Of a DNA stretch of 64,000 nucleotides, positions 25,024-35,878 are shown one piece after another. The position numbers and the translations under genes were made by a program. The notes beneath the pieces were generated by a model. That model did no database searches and was not told the origin of the DNA. It worked only from the letters and a program-made list of their open reading frames with translations. The number at the start of each line of letters is the position of its first letter. The stretch's first letter is position 1. The stretch comes from Azoarcus sp031556475 (GTDB lineage: Bacteria; Pseudomonadota; Gammaproteobacteria; Burkholderiales; Rhodocyclaceae), in NCBI GenBank assembly GCA_031556475.1, contig JAVBSY010000074.1:1-64000 (forward strand), in the 5' to 3' direction.

Positions 25024-26271
25024 ATGCAAACGCAACTCGCCGATTTCATCCGCGATACCGACGAAGGCCGCGAAGCCGACAGCATCCTGCGCAAATGCGT
25101 GCATTGCGGCTTTTGCACCGCCACCTGTCCGACCTACCAGTTGCTCGGCGACGAACTCGACGGCCCCCGCGGGCGCATCTACCTGATCAAGCAAATGCTG
25201 GAAGGACAGGCAGCAAGCGAAAAAACACGCCTGCACCTGGACCGCTGCCTGACTTGCCGCGCCTGCGAAACCACCTGTCCGTCGGGTGTCGCCTACGGCC
25301 GCCTGATCGATATCGGCCGCCATGTCGTCGACGGCAAGGTACCCCGGCACGGCGGCGAGCGCGCATTACGCTGGGTACTGCGTGAATTCGTGCCGCGCGC
25401 GGGCCTGTTCTCCACGGCCATGAAGGCGGGGCGCATGGTGCGCGGCATCCTGCCGGCACCGCTGCGGGACAAAGTGCCGCCATCGCGCCCTGCCGGCCCA
25501 TGGCCGCGCGCACGGCACACGCGCCGAATGCTGGCGCTGGCCGGCTGCGTGCAACCGGCCATGGCGCCCCCGATCAATGCCGCTGCCGCACGCGTGCTCG
25601 ATGCGCTGGGCATCTCGCTGGTGGAAATGGCGGGTGCCGGTTGCTGCGGCGCGGTGCGATTCCACCTGGACGACCACGACGGCGCCAGAAATGATGCCCG
25701 CCGCAATATCGACGCCTGGTGGCCTGCAATCGAGCGCGGCGAAATCGAGGCCATCGCCCTGACCGCCTCGGGCTGCGGCGTACAAATCAAGGATTACGGC
25801 CACCTGCTGCGCAACGACCCGATGTATGCGGGCAAAGCGGAACGAATCGCGGCGATGGCGCGCGATATCGGCGAGATCGCCGCCGCCGGGGCCGACACGC
25901 TCGCTGCGCTGTTGAAGGACAAACCGGGAACGCCGCCAGCGATCGCCTGGCACGCGCCATGCACACTGCAGCACGGCATGAAGGTACGCGATACCGTCGA
26001 AAAGCTGCTCGACGCCGCCGGCTTCCGCCTGACGCCGGTGCGCGATGCGCACCTGTGCTGCGGATCGTCCGGCACCTACTCGATCCTGCAACCGGAACTC
26101 TCCGCGCGCCTGCGCGAAAACAAGCTTGCCGCACTGGGCGAGGGAAGCCCGGCGCTGATCGCCTCGGCCAACATCGGCTGCATTTCCCACTTGCAGGCCG
26201 GCACGGCAACGCCGGTGCGGCACTGGATCGAATTGATCGATGCACGCCTGAACGGTTTTTCACTTTTTTAA
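25024..26271 (+). CDS. glcF: Glycolate oxidase iron-sulfur subunit GlcF
   Basis: GlcF carries electrons from the GlcD/GlcE flavins to the quinone pool. The 415-aa protein has two 4Fe-4S clusters: C25, C28, C31 and C35 (CVHCGFCTATCP), and C75, C78, C81 and C85 (CLTCRACETTCP). Two CCG-type cysteine-rich domains follow (GAGCCGAV near 204 and HLCCGSSGTYS near 342), with YGHLL and WHAPCTLQHGMK. This completes an intact glcD-x-glcE-glcF operon. A CRP-like palindrome lies just after the stop codon. Confidence 0.95.
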   Translation: MQTQLADFIRDTDEGREADSILRKCVHCGFCTATCPTYQLLGDELDGPRGRIYLIKQMLEGQAASEKTRLHLDRCLTCRACETTCPSGVAYGRLIDIGRHVVDGKVPRHGGERALRWVLREFVPRAGLFSTAMKAGRMVRGILPAPLRDKVPPSRPAGPWPRARHTRRMLALAGCVQPAMAPPINAAAARVLDALGISLVEMAGAGCCGAVRFHLDDHDGARNDARRNIDAWWPAIERGEIEAIALTASGCGVQIKDYGHLLRNDPMYAGKAERIAAMARDIGEIAAAGADTLAALLKDKPGTPPAIAWHAPCTLQHGMKVRDTVEKLLDAAGFRLTPVRDAHLCCGSSGTYSILQPELSARLRENKLAALGEGSPALIASANIGCISHLQAGTATPVRHWIELIDARLNGFSLF

Positions 26272-26281
26272 CAAGACCAAG

Positions 26282-26297
26282 CGTGACATATGTCACA
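26282..26297. promoter_or_regulatory. CRP/Vfr-like palindromic site
   Basis: CGTGA-N6-TCACA, within the perfect 14-bp palindrome gtgacatatgtcac (26283-26296), matches 9 of 10 defined positions of the CRP/Vfr consensus TGTGA-N6-TCACA. It lies between glcF and the PP2C gene, 91 bases before the latter's start, and upstream of a TATGAT-like -10 (26348-26353). Confidence 0.5.
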
Positions 26298-26388
26298 CCC
26301 ACGCCACACAGACGAACACACTTTGTCCTACGGGGGGTGGCGGTTGCTATGATTGCGGTCGCCCCCCCCCCTTTTCCCGTAGCACCCC

Positions 26389-27177
26389 ATGCCTCTTTCC
26401 GTCGAAACCTGTGTCGCGCGGCACATTGGCGATCGCCAAGAGCAACAGGACCGCGTCGCGCTGTTTGCCCACCCGATCCGCAATGGCACGCTGCTCGCCG
26501 TGCTGGCCGACGGAATGGGCGGCCATTCCGGTGGCGCCATGGCGGCGGAACAGGTACTGATCAAGGCGAAGCAGAACTTCGACGCTTTCGCACCCCGCAG
26601 TGAAACACCACGGGGTTTGCTCGAAAGCATCGTCAACGAAGCCCATCTGGTGATCAAACTCACCCGCTTCACCAGCGAGCAGGATCCGCACAGCACAGCG
26701 GTCGTGTTCCTGCTGCACGCGGGAGAAGCTGTTTGGGCGCACTGCGGCGATTCCCGCCTTTACCACTTTCGCGGCGTCGAAACGGTACGACGCAGCCAGG
26801 ATCATTCCCTGGTCGGTGAGTTGCAACGCAAGGGCAGGCTGGATGAAGCCGGCGCGCTCAATCACCCGCAGCGCAACGTGCTGCTGCACTGCCTGGGCAG
26901 CGAGCGCGAACCACGCATCGAACACGGCGGCGTCCCCGCCCTGCACGCGGGCGACAGCTTCCTGCTGTGCTCGGACGGCCTGTGGGGGTATTTCACCGAC
27001 AGCGAACTGGCCACCACGGTCCACACGAACACGGCGCGTGAAGCGGCGCAGTTCCTGATCGACGAAGCACGCGTACGCGCGGCCGGCGGGGGCGACAACA
27101 TTTCACTCGCCATCATCAAGTTGATCGAAAAAACCGCCGAGGGCGCCACACTTCCGGGAAACGGCACAGGCCATTGA
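26389..27177 (+). CDS. PP2C-family serine/threonine protein phosphatase
   Basis: The 262-aa protein is a metal-dependent phosphatase of the PP2C/Stp1 type. Metal-binding aspartates are seen at D21 (GDRQEQQDRVAL), D41 in LADGMGGHSGG (residues 41-46) and later in LCSDGLWGYF and GGGDNISLA (about 230-238). GDSRLYHFR near 119-127 is the conserved strand after the flap. There is no membrane segment, so it is cytoplasmic. Such enzymes are often paired with Ser/Thr kinases or FHA proteins, absent here. The 5' leader contains a run of ten cytosines (26362-26371). It is followed 30 bases later by an M28 peptidase gene. Confidence 0.9.
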   Translation: MPLSVETCVARHIGDRQEQQDRVALFAHPIRNGTLLAVLADGMGGHSGGAMAAEQVLIKAKQNFDAFAPRSETPRGLLESIVNEAHLVIKLTRFTSEQDPHSTAVVFLLHAGEAVWAHCGDSRLYHFRGVETVRRSQDHSLVGELQRKGRLDEAGALNHPQRNVLLHCLGSEREPRIEHGGVPALHAGDSFLLCSDGLWGYFTDSELATTVHTNTAREAAQFLIDEARVRAAGGGDNISLAIIKLIEKTAEGATLPGNGTGH

Positions 27178-27207
27178 TTTTCCCGAGAGCCTGGCCCGGC
27201 TGACCTG

Positions 27208-28269
27208 ATGGCCCTCGATCGGTATACCTCGGCCATCGCGGCAGTGATGCGCTCGCTGGGCCGCATTGTCCTGCTTTTCGCCTTTGCCGCCTTCGGGCTC
27301 TGGTTTGTGACCACGCAGCCCTTCGTGCGCCCGCACCGTTCCCAGCCACCATCCCCCGACGTCGCACGCATGCAAGAACATGTGCGCCATTTATCCGAAA
27401 CGCTCTATCCGCGCAGTTTCGACCGCCCGGCGACGCTGGCCGCCAGCGCGGCCTACATCCACGAGGCACTGGCCGCCAGCGGCGCAGCGGTTCGCCGACA
27501 AGCGGTGTCCGTCGACGGCACGCGCTTCGACAACATCGTCGCCCGTTTCGGGCCTGCCGATGGGCGGCTGCTCGTCATCGGCGCCCATTACGACTCTTAC
27601 GGCAATGCGTTCGCCGCCGAACAGGCACGCCAAGCCTTCAACCGGCAGACGCACACGCCCGGCGCCGACGATAACGCCAGCGGTGTGGCCGGCCTGATCG
27701 AACTGGCGCATCTGCTGGCGGCACACCCACCCGCCCGCACCGTGGAACTGGTTGCCTACACGCTCGAAGAACCGCCCCACTTCCGTACCGACGACATGGG
27801 CAGCGCCTGGCATGCCAGGTCGCTGACCGACGCGAAGCAGCCCATCGAACTGATGATCTCGCTGGAGATGATCGGCTTCTTCAGCGACGAGCCGAACAGC
27901 CAGCAGTACCCCGTGCGCGGCATGGAATGGCTGTACCCGACGCAGGGCAATTTCATCGCCATCGTCTCGCGCCTGCAGGACTGGTCACCGACCCGGCGCC
28001 TGAAGGCGGCAATGCGCGGCGCGGCCGACCTGCCGGTGCACTCCATCAACACCCTGCCCGCCATACCGGGCGTGGATTTCTCCGACCACCTCAATTACTG
28101 GCAGTTCGACATTCCGGCGCTGATGGTCACGGACACGTCGTTCTATCGCAATACCGAATACCACCGTGGCGGTGACACCTTCGAGCGGCTCGACTATGCG
28201 CGCATGGGGCAGGTCGTGCAGGGCGTTTTTGCGTTCATCCAGGCCGGCGCGACGGAAAAGGGCCATTGA
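27208..28269 (+). CDS. M28 family zinc aminopeptidase, membrane-anchored
   Basis: A 353-aa protein with an N-terminal membrane segment (about residues 17-36, IVLLFAFAAFGLWFV), placing the catalytic domain in the periplasm. The M28 metal ligands are visible: H127 in GAHYDS, D154 in PGADDNASG, E187/E188 in YTLEEPPH, an acidic residue in SLEMIGFF and a His in GVDFSDHLNYW. M28 enzymes cleave N-terminal residues from peptides. It probably shares a transcript with the PP2C gene (30-bp gap). An internal in-frame ATG (27247) just before the membrane helix is an alternative start. Confidence 0.88.
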   Translation: MALDRYTSAIAAVMRSLGRIVLLFAFAAFGLWFVTTQPFVRPHRSQPPSPDVARMQEHVRHLSETLYPRSFDRPATLAASAAYIHEALAASGAAVRRQAVSVDGTRFDNIVARFGPADGRLLVIGAHYDSYGNAFAAEQARQAFNRQTHTPGADDNASGVAGLIELAHLLAAHPPARTVELVAYTLEEPPHFRTDDMGSAWHARSLTDAKQPIELMISLEMIGFFSDEPNSQQYPVRGMEWLYPTQGNFIAIVSRLQDWSPTRRLKAAMRGAADLPVHSINTLPAIPGVDFSDHLNYWQFDIPALMVTDTSFYRNTEYHRGGDTFERLDYARMGQVVQGVFAFIQAGATEKGH

Positions 28270-28393
28270 GCCCACCAACGACCGCGCCCGACGCGCTGCG
28301 GACGCAAGCACTCAAGAAATCCCACGCAGGGTCGTAAATCAAATTGCCACCCTTTTATTCGATCCGGCGTGTGCTTCGCCACGTCCAAATCCG

Positions 28394-28744
28394 ATGCGCT
28401 TACCGCTCATTCTCCTGCTGCTCCTGTCAGCGCCGTGCGCCGTAGCACAAGCGCCGCAGGCTGGCGGGCAAGCCGGGGAGACACAGGCCGCGGCCCCCGC
28501 GCCACCGTCCGCCACGGATGAAAAGGAGAAAAAAGACGCTGACGATTGGCGCGACACCAGAGGCTACCGTTTCCCCGCAATCGCCAAGACGGTCGAGGAT
28601 ATGCAATACCTCGCCTACGCCATGCAGCTACGCGAATACTGCGCCAACCGCCGTGTTCCCGACGATTTCGTGCGCGAACGGCTGAAACGTTTCAGCGCCA
28701 TGACGGGGCGCGAGGAAAACTGCCGGACCCTGCTCGATTACTGA
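28394..28744 (+). CDS. Small secreted protein, uncharacterised
   Basis: The 116-aa product starts MRLPLILLLLLSAPCAVAQA, a clear signal peptide with cleavage after VAQA or just before it. A low-complexity Ala/Pro/Gln segment (residues 20-45) and a charged stretch follow, then a folded C-terminal half (YRFPAIAKTVEDMQYLAYA, EYCANRRVPDDFVRERLKRF) with two cysteines about 37 residues apart that may form a disulfide. No family is recognised. Longer upstream frame extension overlaps the M28 gene and is rejected. It converges with the PAS-GGDEF-EAL gene, 26 bases apart. Confidence 0.72.
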   Translation: MRLPLILLLLLSAPCAVAQAPQAGGQAGETQAAAPAPPSATDEKEKKDADDWRDTRGYRFPAIAKTVEDMQYLAYAMQLREYCANRRVPDDFVRERLKRFSAMTGREENCRTLLDY

Positions 28745-28770
28745 ACGGATCGGCGCTGGATTGGCGTGCT

Positions 28771-31278
28771 TCAAGCGCTATCGCCGCGGGCGGCGAGAAA
28801 CGCGGCGAATTCCGTCTGCGCCATCGGCTTACCGAACAACGGCCCTTGTTGCAGATGGCAGCCGAGGGCTGAAAGAAAAGCCTGCTGCGCCGCATTTTCG
28901 ACGCCGCGCGCGAAGATCTTGAGATCGAGCACGCCTGCCAGACTGGCAATGGCCTCGACGATCGCCTCGCTCTGCTCGCTCCGTCCCACCTCGCGCACCA
29001 ACGCCGGGTCCAGCTTCAACGCCCGCACCGGATAAAGCTTGAGCTTGGGAATGGCGCTGAGACCCCGGCCGAAATCGTCGATGGCCAGATGCACGCCAAG
29101 CGCGGCCAGCGCGGCCAAGGTATCGGCCGCATGGGCGCTGTCTTCCGTCAAAATCTGCTCGTCGATGTCCAACTCGAGGCGCTCCGGCGCCAGCGCGGCG
29201 TCGGCCAGCGCCTGTTGCACGCGTTCGACGAAATCGCGCCGCATGACTTGTTCGATGGCGATATTGACCGTGACCATCGGCGCGGCGCCATCGGCGCCAT
29301 GCGTCCACCCCGCTGCGGCAAGGCAAGCGGTACGCAACGCCCAATCGCCCAGGTCGACGATCAGGCCGCTGTCGCGGGCGACGGCGGCAAAGCTGCGGAA
29401 CGGGATCAAGCCAAGCTCGGGATGCAGCCAGCGCAGCAAGGCTTCGCCGGCACAAATTCGGCCGCTGCGGGCATCGACCAACGGCTGGAAATACACCGCC
29501 AATTGCTCGCGCTCGACCGCATGACGCAGGTTGGCCTCGAACACCCTGTGCAGAATTCCCGGCCCATCCAGATCGGCGACGTAGCGCTGGTAGCCATCGC
29601 CATCCGGCTGACGGGCACGCAGCAGAGCGGCATCGGCCCTGCCGAGCAAGATATCGAAAGCATCGCCGTCAGCGGGAAACAGCACGGCACCGATGCTGGC
29701 GCCCAGGCACGCTTCACCGCGCCCGGTTTCGAACGGCGGCGCCATGGCGGCAAGCAGACCCGCACCGATGCGGCTGGCGTCGCTTTCCTGCTCGAGCGCG
29801 GGCAACAAAACGAGAAAGCTGTCGCAGCCTTCACGGGCAATCATCGCACCGCGCGGCAATGCGGCCAGCAGGCGGCGGGCAATCTGGCACAGAACGGCAT
29901 CCCCGGTGTTCGCGCCGTACTCGCGATTGAAGGCCTTGAAACCCTCGACGTCGATACGCAGGATGCCCACGCTGCCGCGATGGCGGAGGAGAACATGCTC
30001 GGCCACGGCGGCAAAGCGCTGCTCCAGCAAGCGCCGGTTGGGCAAACCGGTCAACGTATCGTGATGCGATACGTAATCGGCACACGATTCCATCCGCCAC
30101 CTGGCGGTCAGGTCGGAAAGAATGCCGATGTAGTTGCGGGCGGCGCCATGCGCATCCCGCACCGCGCTTATCGCCAGCCAGCCGGAATACACATCGCCAT
30201 TCTTGCGCCGGTTCCAGATTTCGCCCTGCCATTGGCCGGTTTCACCAAGGCTTTGCCACATCGTGCGGAAAAAACCGGGTTCGTGGCAACTGGCGCCGAG
30301 CACGGCCGGATCCTTGCCGATCACGTCCTTGCGGCTGTAGCCGGTGATGTCGATAAACGCACGGTTGACGTCGACGATGCGGTTTTCCGCATCGCTGACG
30401 AAAATCGCCTGGCTGGCGGCATCGAACACCTCCACCGGAAGGCGCACTCGCGCATCGGCCACCCTGGCCTTTTCCAGAATGGCCGTGCCTTTTTTCGCCG
30501 CCTCGACATGCGGCGGCAGAACCAGCAAGCGCCAACCGGGATGCGGACCGGCGAGAACGCGGGCGGTCTGCGTTTCACCTCCGCCCACGGGGCGCAAGTG
30601 CGCCAACGGCGGCGCGCCGTCGGCCGGCCAATCGATGGCGAACACCTCGCTCGCGGGGTGGCCGACGACCGCCGTGCGCGCCATGCTGAGCAACGTCAGC
30701 GCGGCGGCATTGGCGGCCGCAACCAGACCGACGGCGTCGAGAACGATCACCGGTTGTGCAAGCGCGGCAGCCAGACGCGGCCACAGTTCGTCATGTCGTG
30801 AAGCACCGCCGGCTTCCAGAACGACTTCGGCATTGAACCCGGAACTCGCTTCAGGCGTTGTTTCGGCCAACCAATCGCGACTCAGAATCAGCGCATGGAT
30901 GCCAGGGCGCAGTCGCGCGGCGGCGATGAAACGGAAATCGCGGTGCCGACCGCCAGGCAAGGCAACGCGCAGGCTGCCGCGCATTTCGCCCTGGATGAAC
31001 AGGCGCGCACGGGCATCGAGAAACGCCCGCTCGGACGGAAACAACTCCGCCAGCGGCCTGCCGGCGATCTGGCGGTATTCGCGTTCCAGCAAGCGGCAGG
31101 CAGCACTGTTGGCGTCGATGATGACTTCGTCGCCCGTGATGATCAGCCCTTCGTCCAACAACTCGAGCAACGCGAGGTATACCCCGGTTTCCGCCCCCTC
31201 CGACAGGTCGGGGACGAAAGGCTCGGAAGAGGGATTGTCGCCCCGGGGGGGGCCGGCGGGATTCATCGGCGGCAGCAT
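28771..31278 (-). CDS. PAS-GGDEF-EAL signalling protein
   Basis: The 835-aa cytoplasmic protein carries three PAS-type sensor modules (roughly 30-140, 155-265 and 285-405; the last with ITGYSRKDVIGKDPAVLG), a GGDEF domain from YVSHHDTLTGLPNRRLLEQR, and a C-terminal EAL domain. GGDEF is degenerate: EGCDSF replaces the active motif. In the EAL domain AGEALLRWLHPE keeps Glu-Ala-Leu, and VNIA, LELDIDEQI, IDDFGRGLS, ALKLD and QGPLFGKP are present, but the usual AEGVE reads ARGVE, losing a normally conserved glutamate. Phosphodiesterase activity may thus be weak. No transmembrane segment is seen. The start at 31278 is the first ATG; the Shine-Dalgarno is weak. Confidence 0.9.
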   Translation of the reverse strand: MLPPMNPAGPPRGDNPSSEPFVPDLSEGAETGVYLALLELLDEGLIITGDEVIIDANSAACRLLEREYRQIAGRPLAELFPSERAFLDARARLFIQGEMRGSLRVALPGGRHRDFRFIAAARLRPGIHALILSRDWLAETTPEASSGFNAEVVLEAGGASRHDELWPRLAAALAQPVIVLDAVGLVAAANAAALTLLSMARTAVVGHPASEVFAIDWPADGAPPLAHLRPVGGGETQTARVLAGPHPGWRLLVLPPHVEAAKKGTAILEKARVADARVRLPVEVFDAASQAIFVSDAENRIVDVNRAFIDITGYSRKDVIGKDPAVLGASCHEPGFFRTMWQSLGETGQWQGEIWNRRKNGDVYSGWLAISAVRDAHGAARNYIGILSDLTARWRMESCADYVSHHDTLTGLPNRRLLEQRFAAVAEHVLLRHRGSVGILRIDVEGFKAFNREYGANTGDAVLCQIARRLLAALPRGAMIAREGCDSFLVLLPALEQESDASRIGAGLLAAMAPPFETGRGEACLGASIGAVLFPADGDAFDILLGRADAALLRARQPDGDGYQRYVADLDGPGILHRVFEANLRHAVEREQLAVYFQPLVDARSGRICAGEALLRWLHPELGLIPFRSFAAVARDSGLIVDLGDWALRTACLAAAGWTHGADGAAPMVTVNIAIEQVMRRDFVERVQQALADAALAPERLELDIDEQILTEDSAHAADTLAALAALGVHLAIDDFGRGLSAIPKLKLYPVRALKLDPALVREVGRSEQSEAIVEAIASLAGVLDLKIFARGVENAAQQAFLSALGCHLQQGPLFGKPMAQTEFAAFLAARGDSA

Positions 31279-31366
31279 GTCCAAGTGTTGGGTCGCTTAA
31301 CGGCGAAGACCCAGAATACTTGAACCCCACCGCAACGAAACAGGGGAATAACCGGAATTGCCGGCC

Positions 31367-32812
<1,446 letters not shown>

Positions 32813-33015
32813 GGGCGCCTTTTCTGTTGAGCGGCCCTCGCAAAATGCGGGGGCCGGGCGCGGCGGCTGAATGCTTATTGCGTGGAGCCAAACCGCTCCG
32901 AAAAAACCGCGCCAGCCGGCGAGCCAAGTATTCGATAGAACTCGTAGATTATAGCAAGCCCTTCATCCACAAAGCGATTTTATCGGGCACCAGCGCGCGG
33001 ACGCCCCGCTTTCGA

Positions 33016-34110
33016 CTATTTCTTCAGCGTAAGGTACGCAGTGACCTCTTCCCGGTCGTGGTAAAGCTGCTTGATGCGCAGATCATATGGACCGACGCTC
33101 GCCAGACGCTTGCGGATCAGTTCCCGGCATTGCTCCACCGCGTGCAGCCGGCGTTTCATCGGCAGCTTGAGGTTGAACACGGTATGCCGGCAGCGCCCGG
33201 AGCCGATCCAATCCGCCGCCAGCGTGGCGATGCGGGAAGGCTGCTCGACCATGTCGCACACCATCCAATCCACCGGGCGCGACGGACGCCAGATGAAACC
33301 GTCCGCGCGCAGGTGTTCGACCATTTCGGTCGCCATCACCGTGGCGCGTATCGGGCCATTGTCCACCGCGGTCACGCGGATGCCGCGCTGGGCAAGCTGC
33401 CACGTCCAGCCGCCGGGCGCCGCGCCCAGATCGACCGCGCGCATGCCGGCGCGCAGAGCCATTTCACGCTCCTCATCGCCCAGCAAAGTCATGAACGCTT
33501 CGGCGAGCTTCAGCGTCGAGCGGCTAGGTGCCCCCGACGGCATGCGCAGGCGCGGAATGCCCATCGGCCACGGCGCACAGCGTCCGTCCAGGCCGCAGGC
33601 GAGCCAGGCACTGGTGGCATCGGCAAACATCACGTGAAGCACCGGCAGACCGACACGGCTGGACCGGAGTGCGCCGGCCTTTTCCAATTCGCGTGTCAGC
33701 GGTTCGGCGAAACGGCGGCAAAAACCCGAACGTTGCTTGGCCTCGTCGGTATCCGGCGTTTCCAGCACCACACTTTTGAAACGCTGCCCGCTCTCCCTTG
33801 CGGCTGCCACCAGCGGGCTGGCGCGGTCACGCTCGGGCAGATCGGTTACGCGGGCAAACCAGGGCAACAACTGTCGGGCAAAAACCGGGGTGCGCCAATT
33901 CACGCGCTCGTTCAGCACGCTCATCGGCACCGGTTCGAAGGTTTCGAACACGGCGTAGGCAGTGCCAGGTTCGGCACGGGTATAGCCGATCAAACCGGCA
34001 TCGGCGGCAAGGTCGTCGAGTTCGGCGGCCAGTTCTTTTTCGAAACCGGCACGGCAATAACCGAGCAAGCCGGAAATGGGGAAATTCGGAGCGGAGGAAC
34101 CAGAGGACAT
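33016..34110 (-). CDS. rlmM: 23S rRNA C2498 ribose 2'-O-methyltransferase RlmM
   Basis: RlmM methylates the 2'-OH of C2498 in 23S rRNA using SAM. The 364-aa product fits E. coli RlmM (366 aa). It has an N-terminal THUMP-like region (ISGLLGYCRAGFEKELAAEL) and a C-terminal Rossmann methyltransferase domain: MRAVDLGAAPGGWTWQLA (motif I) and VDWMVCDMVEQPSRIA. The LNLKLPMKRR-like catalytic lysine segment reads NLKLPMKRRLHAVEQC. The start at 34110 was chosen by family length; the reading frame goes on to 34296. It is divergent from the Tas-like gene at 34221. Confidence 0.94.
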   Translation of the reverse strand: MSSGSSAPNFPISGLLGYCRAGFEKELAAELDDLAADAGLIGYTRAEPGTAYAVFETFEPVPMSVLNERVNWRTPVFARQLLPWFARVTDLPERDRASPLVAAARESGQRFKSVVLETPDTDEAKQRSGFCRRFAEPLTRELEKAGALRSSRVGLPVLHVMFADATSAWLACGLDGRCAPWPMGIPRLRMPSGAPSRSTLKLAEAFMTLLGDEEREMALRAGMRAVDLGAAPGGWTWQLAQRGIRVTAVDNGPIRATVMATEMVEHLRADGFIWRPSRPVDWMVCDMVEQPSRIATLAADWIGSGRCRHTVFNLKLPMKRRLHAVEQCRELIRKRLASVGPYDLRIKQLYHDREEVTAYLTLKK

Positions 34111-34220
34111 CGGGCAGCAACCCCGATGCGCCGGGGTATCATCGGACGAAAGGCGGAATGATAGGTTGCCGCGACGCATTACGCGAGCAGCCACGCCCCA
34201 CCCGACAGGAGAAAACGAGC

Positions 34221-35273
34221 ATGACGCAACGCGCAATGACGTATTGGGAGTTGGGCGAAGGCGGGCCGAAAGTCTCGGCGATCTGCCTTGGCACAATGAC
34301 CTTCGGCCAGCAGAACGACGAAGCGGAAGGCCATGCGCAGCTCGACCGCGCGTTCGAGCACGGCATCAACTTCATCGACACCGCCGAGATGTACCCGGTG
34401 CCCGCGCGGGAAGAAACATCCGGCGCGACCGAGCGCATCGTCGGCTCCTGGCTCGCTGGCAAGCCGCGCGAGCGCATCGTGCTGGCAACCAAGGCGGCGG
34501 GACCCGCGCGCAGCCTGCACTGGATACGCGGCGGCCCGCCGGCACTGGATCGCGCCAACCTGCGCGCCGCGGTGGAAGGCAGCCTGCGGCGGCTGCGCAC
34601 CGATTACATCGACCTCTATCAACTGCACTGGCCCGAGCGCAACCAGCCGATGTTCGGCCAATGGCAGTACGACCCGGCAAAAGAGCGCGCCTGCACCCCG
34701 ATCCGCGCCCAACTGGAAACGCTCGCCGAACTGGTGGCGGAAGGCAAGATACGCCGCATCGGCCTGTCGAACGAACACCCGTGGGGCGTCATGGAATTCG
34801 CCCGCCTTGCCACCGAACTGAAACTGCCGCGCGTGGTGTCGATACAGAACGCCTACAGCCTGCTCAACCGCGTATTCGAGTACGGCCTGGCCGAAGTCTG
34901 CCACCGCGAACGCATCGGCCTGCTCGCCTATTCGCCACTGGCTTTCGGATTGTTATCGGGAAAATACCTGGCCGATCCGGCAGCCAGCGGGCGTATCACA
35001 CTGTTTGCCCAATTCGGGCAACGTTACGCCAAACCCAACGTTGCCCCGGCGGTAGCCGCCTACGCCGCGCTCGCCCGCCGCCACGGCCTCGCGCCGACAC
35101 AACTGGCGCTGACCTTCGTCTATCGCCAAACCTGCGTCGCCAGCACCATCATCGGCGCGACGACAATGGCACAACTGGAAGAAAACCTCGCCGCGTGGAA
35201 TGTGGATATCGCGCCCGAGCTTGCCGCCGGGATCGAGGCCATCCACCTGCAATACAGCAACCCGGCGCCTTGA
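34221..35273 (+). CDS. tas: Aldo/keto reductase, Tas family
   Basis: The 350-aa NADP(H)-dependent aldo/keto reductase resembles E. coli Tas (346 aa). The tetrad is visible in FIDTAEMYPVP (Asp, Tyr), VLATKAAGP (Lys) and YQLHWPERN (His). The long insertion after the third strand (GPARSLHWIRGGPPALDRA) and MFGQWQYDPAKERACTPI are characteristic of the Tas/potassium-channel-beta-like subgroup. A CAGGAGAAAACGAGC ribosome site supports the start at 34221. The physiological substrate is not known; Tas can rescue tyrosine auxotrophy in E. coli mutants. Confidence 0.92.
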   Translation: MTQRAMTYWELGEGGPKVSAICLGTMTFGQQNDEAEGHAQLDRAFEHGINFIDTAEMYPVPAREETSGATERIVGSWLAGKPRERIVLATKAAGPARSLHWIRGGPPALDRANLRAAVEGSLRRLRTDYIDLYQLHWPERNQPMFGQWQYDPAKERACTPIRAQLETLAELVAEGKIRRIGLSNEHPWGVMEFARLATELKLPRVVSIQNAYSLLNRVFEYGLAEVCHRERIGLLAYSPLAFGLLSGKYLADPAASGRITLFAQFGQRYAKPNVAPAVAAYAALARRHGLAPTQLALTFVYRQTCVASTIIGATTMAQLEENLAAWNVDIAPELAAGIEAIHLQYSNPAP

Positions 35274-35280
35274 ACCAGGC

Positions 35281-35667
35281 CTATTGCTTCGGTGTGGCCG
35301 GCGCCGTGTCGACCGAATGCGTCGACGTCGGCGCGGTGCTCTCCGCCACGCTCGAGGGCACCGGCACTGTTTGCGGCAGCTTGGATGGCACGACCTCGAT
35401 CTTGTTCGCCATCATGTAGTCGTTCATATCCTTCCAGCCTGCGAACACCCATGCTTTCTGCGCCGAGGCATTGAGGGCATAGCAGTCCTCCAGCGAGCGG
35501 CCGGCATGCCGGCAGGCACCGCCGATGGCGCGGCCCTCGGCCTCGGCATGTGCCGCTTCCTTCTTCGGATCGGGCAGATCCAGGAGTTCGCCGATCTGCT
35601 CGCAGCCGCCCAAAAGCGGCAAAAGCAGGAACAGGGCTGGATAGGAAAACAAGGAAAATTTGCGCAT
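35281..35667 (-). CDS. Small lipoprotein, uncharacterised
   Basis: The 128-aa protein begins MRKFSLFSYPALFLLLPLLG with a lipobox LLGGC giving Cys near residue 21, so it is predicted to be lipidated and membrane-anchored. The middle contains EAEGRAIGGACRHAGRSLED with two Cys that could pair, CYALNASAQKAWVFAGWKDM, then a Ser/Thr/Pro/Val-rich unstructured C-terminus. The start at 35667 is chosen because it supplies the lipoprotein signal; the upstream in-frame start (35751) has none. No known domain is recognised. It converges with the Tas gene, 7 bases apart. Confidence 0.75.
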   Translation of the reverse strand: MRKFSLFSYPALFLLLPLLGGCEQIGELLDLPDPKKEAAHAEAEGRAIGGACRHAGRSLEDCYALNASAQKAWVFAGWKDMNDYMMANKIEVVPSKLPQTVPVPSSVAESTAPTSTHSVDTAPATPKQ

Positions 35668-35878
35668 GCCGATTCGACCGTATCTTGAGCAGTGAGGCCT
35701 GGTTGTCAGACTTAACGTCACGGGCGGGGGAAATCTTGACGTCTTTCGCATCCAACGCGACGCCAGCGTTACTTTTTCCCTTCACGCTCGTCCGACAAAC
35801 GGTGACTATAATCCCCGCAGTTTGCTTGTGTCCCGCCTTCTTTGTTTTACCTTCTTCTTATCGAGCGTATTCAAGGCA

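Noticed and set aside
29089..30801. Long plus-strand open frame (570 codons)
   Set aside because: Antisense shadow of the PAS-GGDEF-EAL gene; GC-rich reverse frames stay open by chance.
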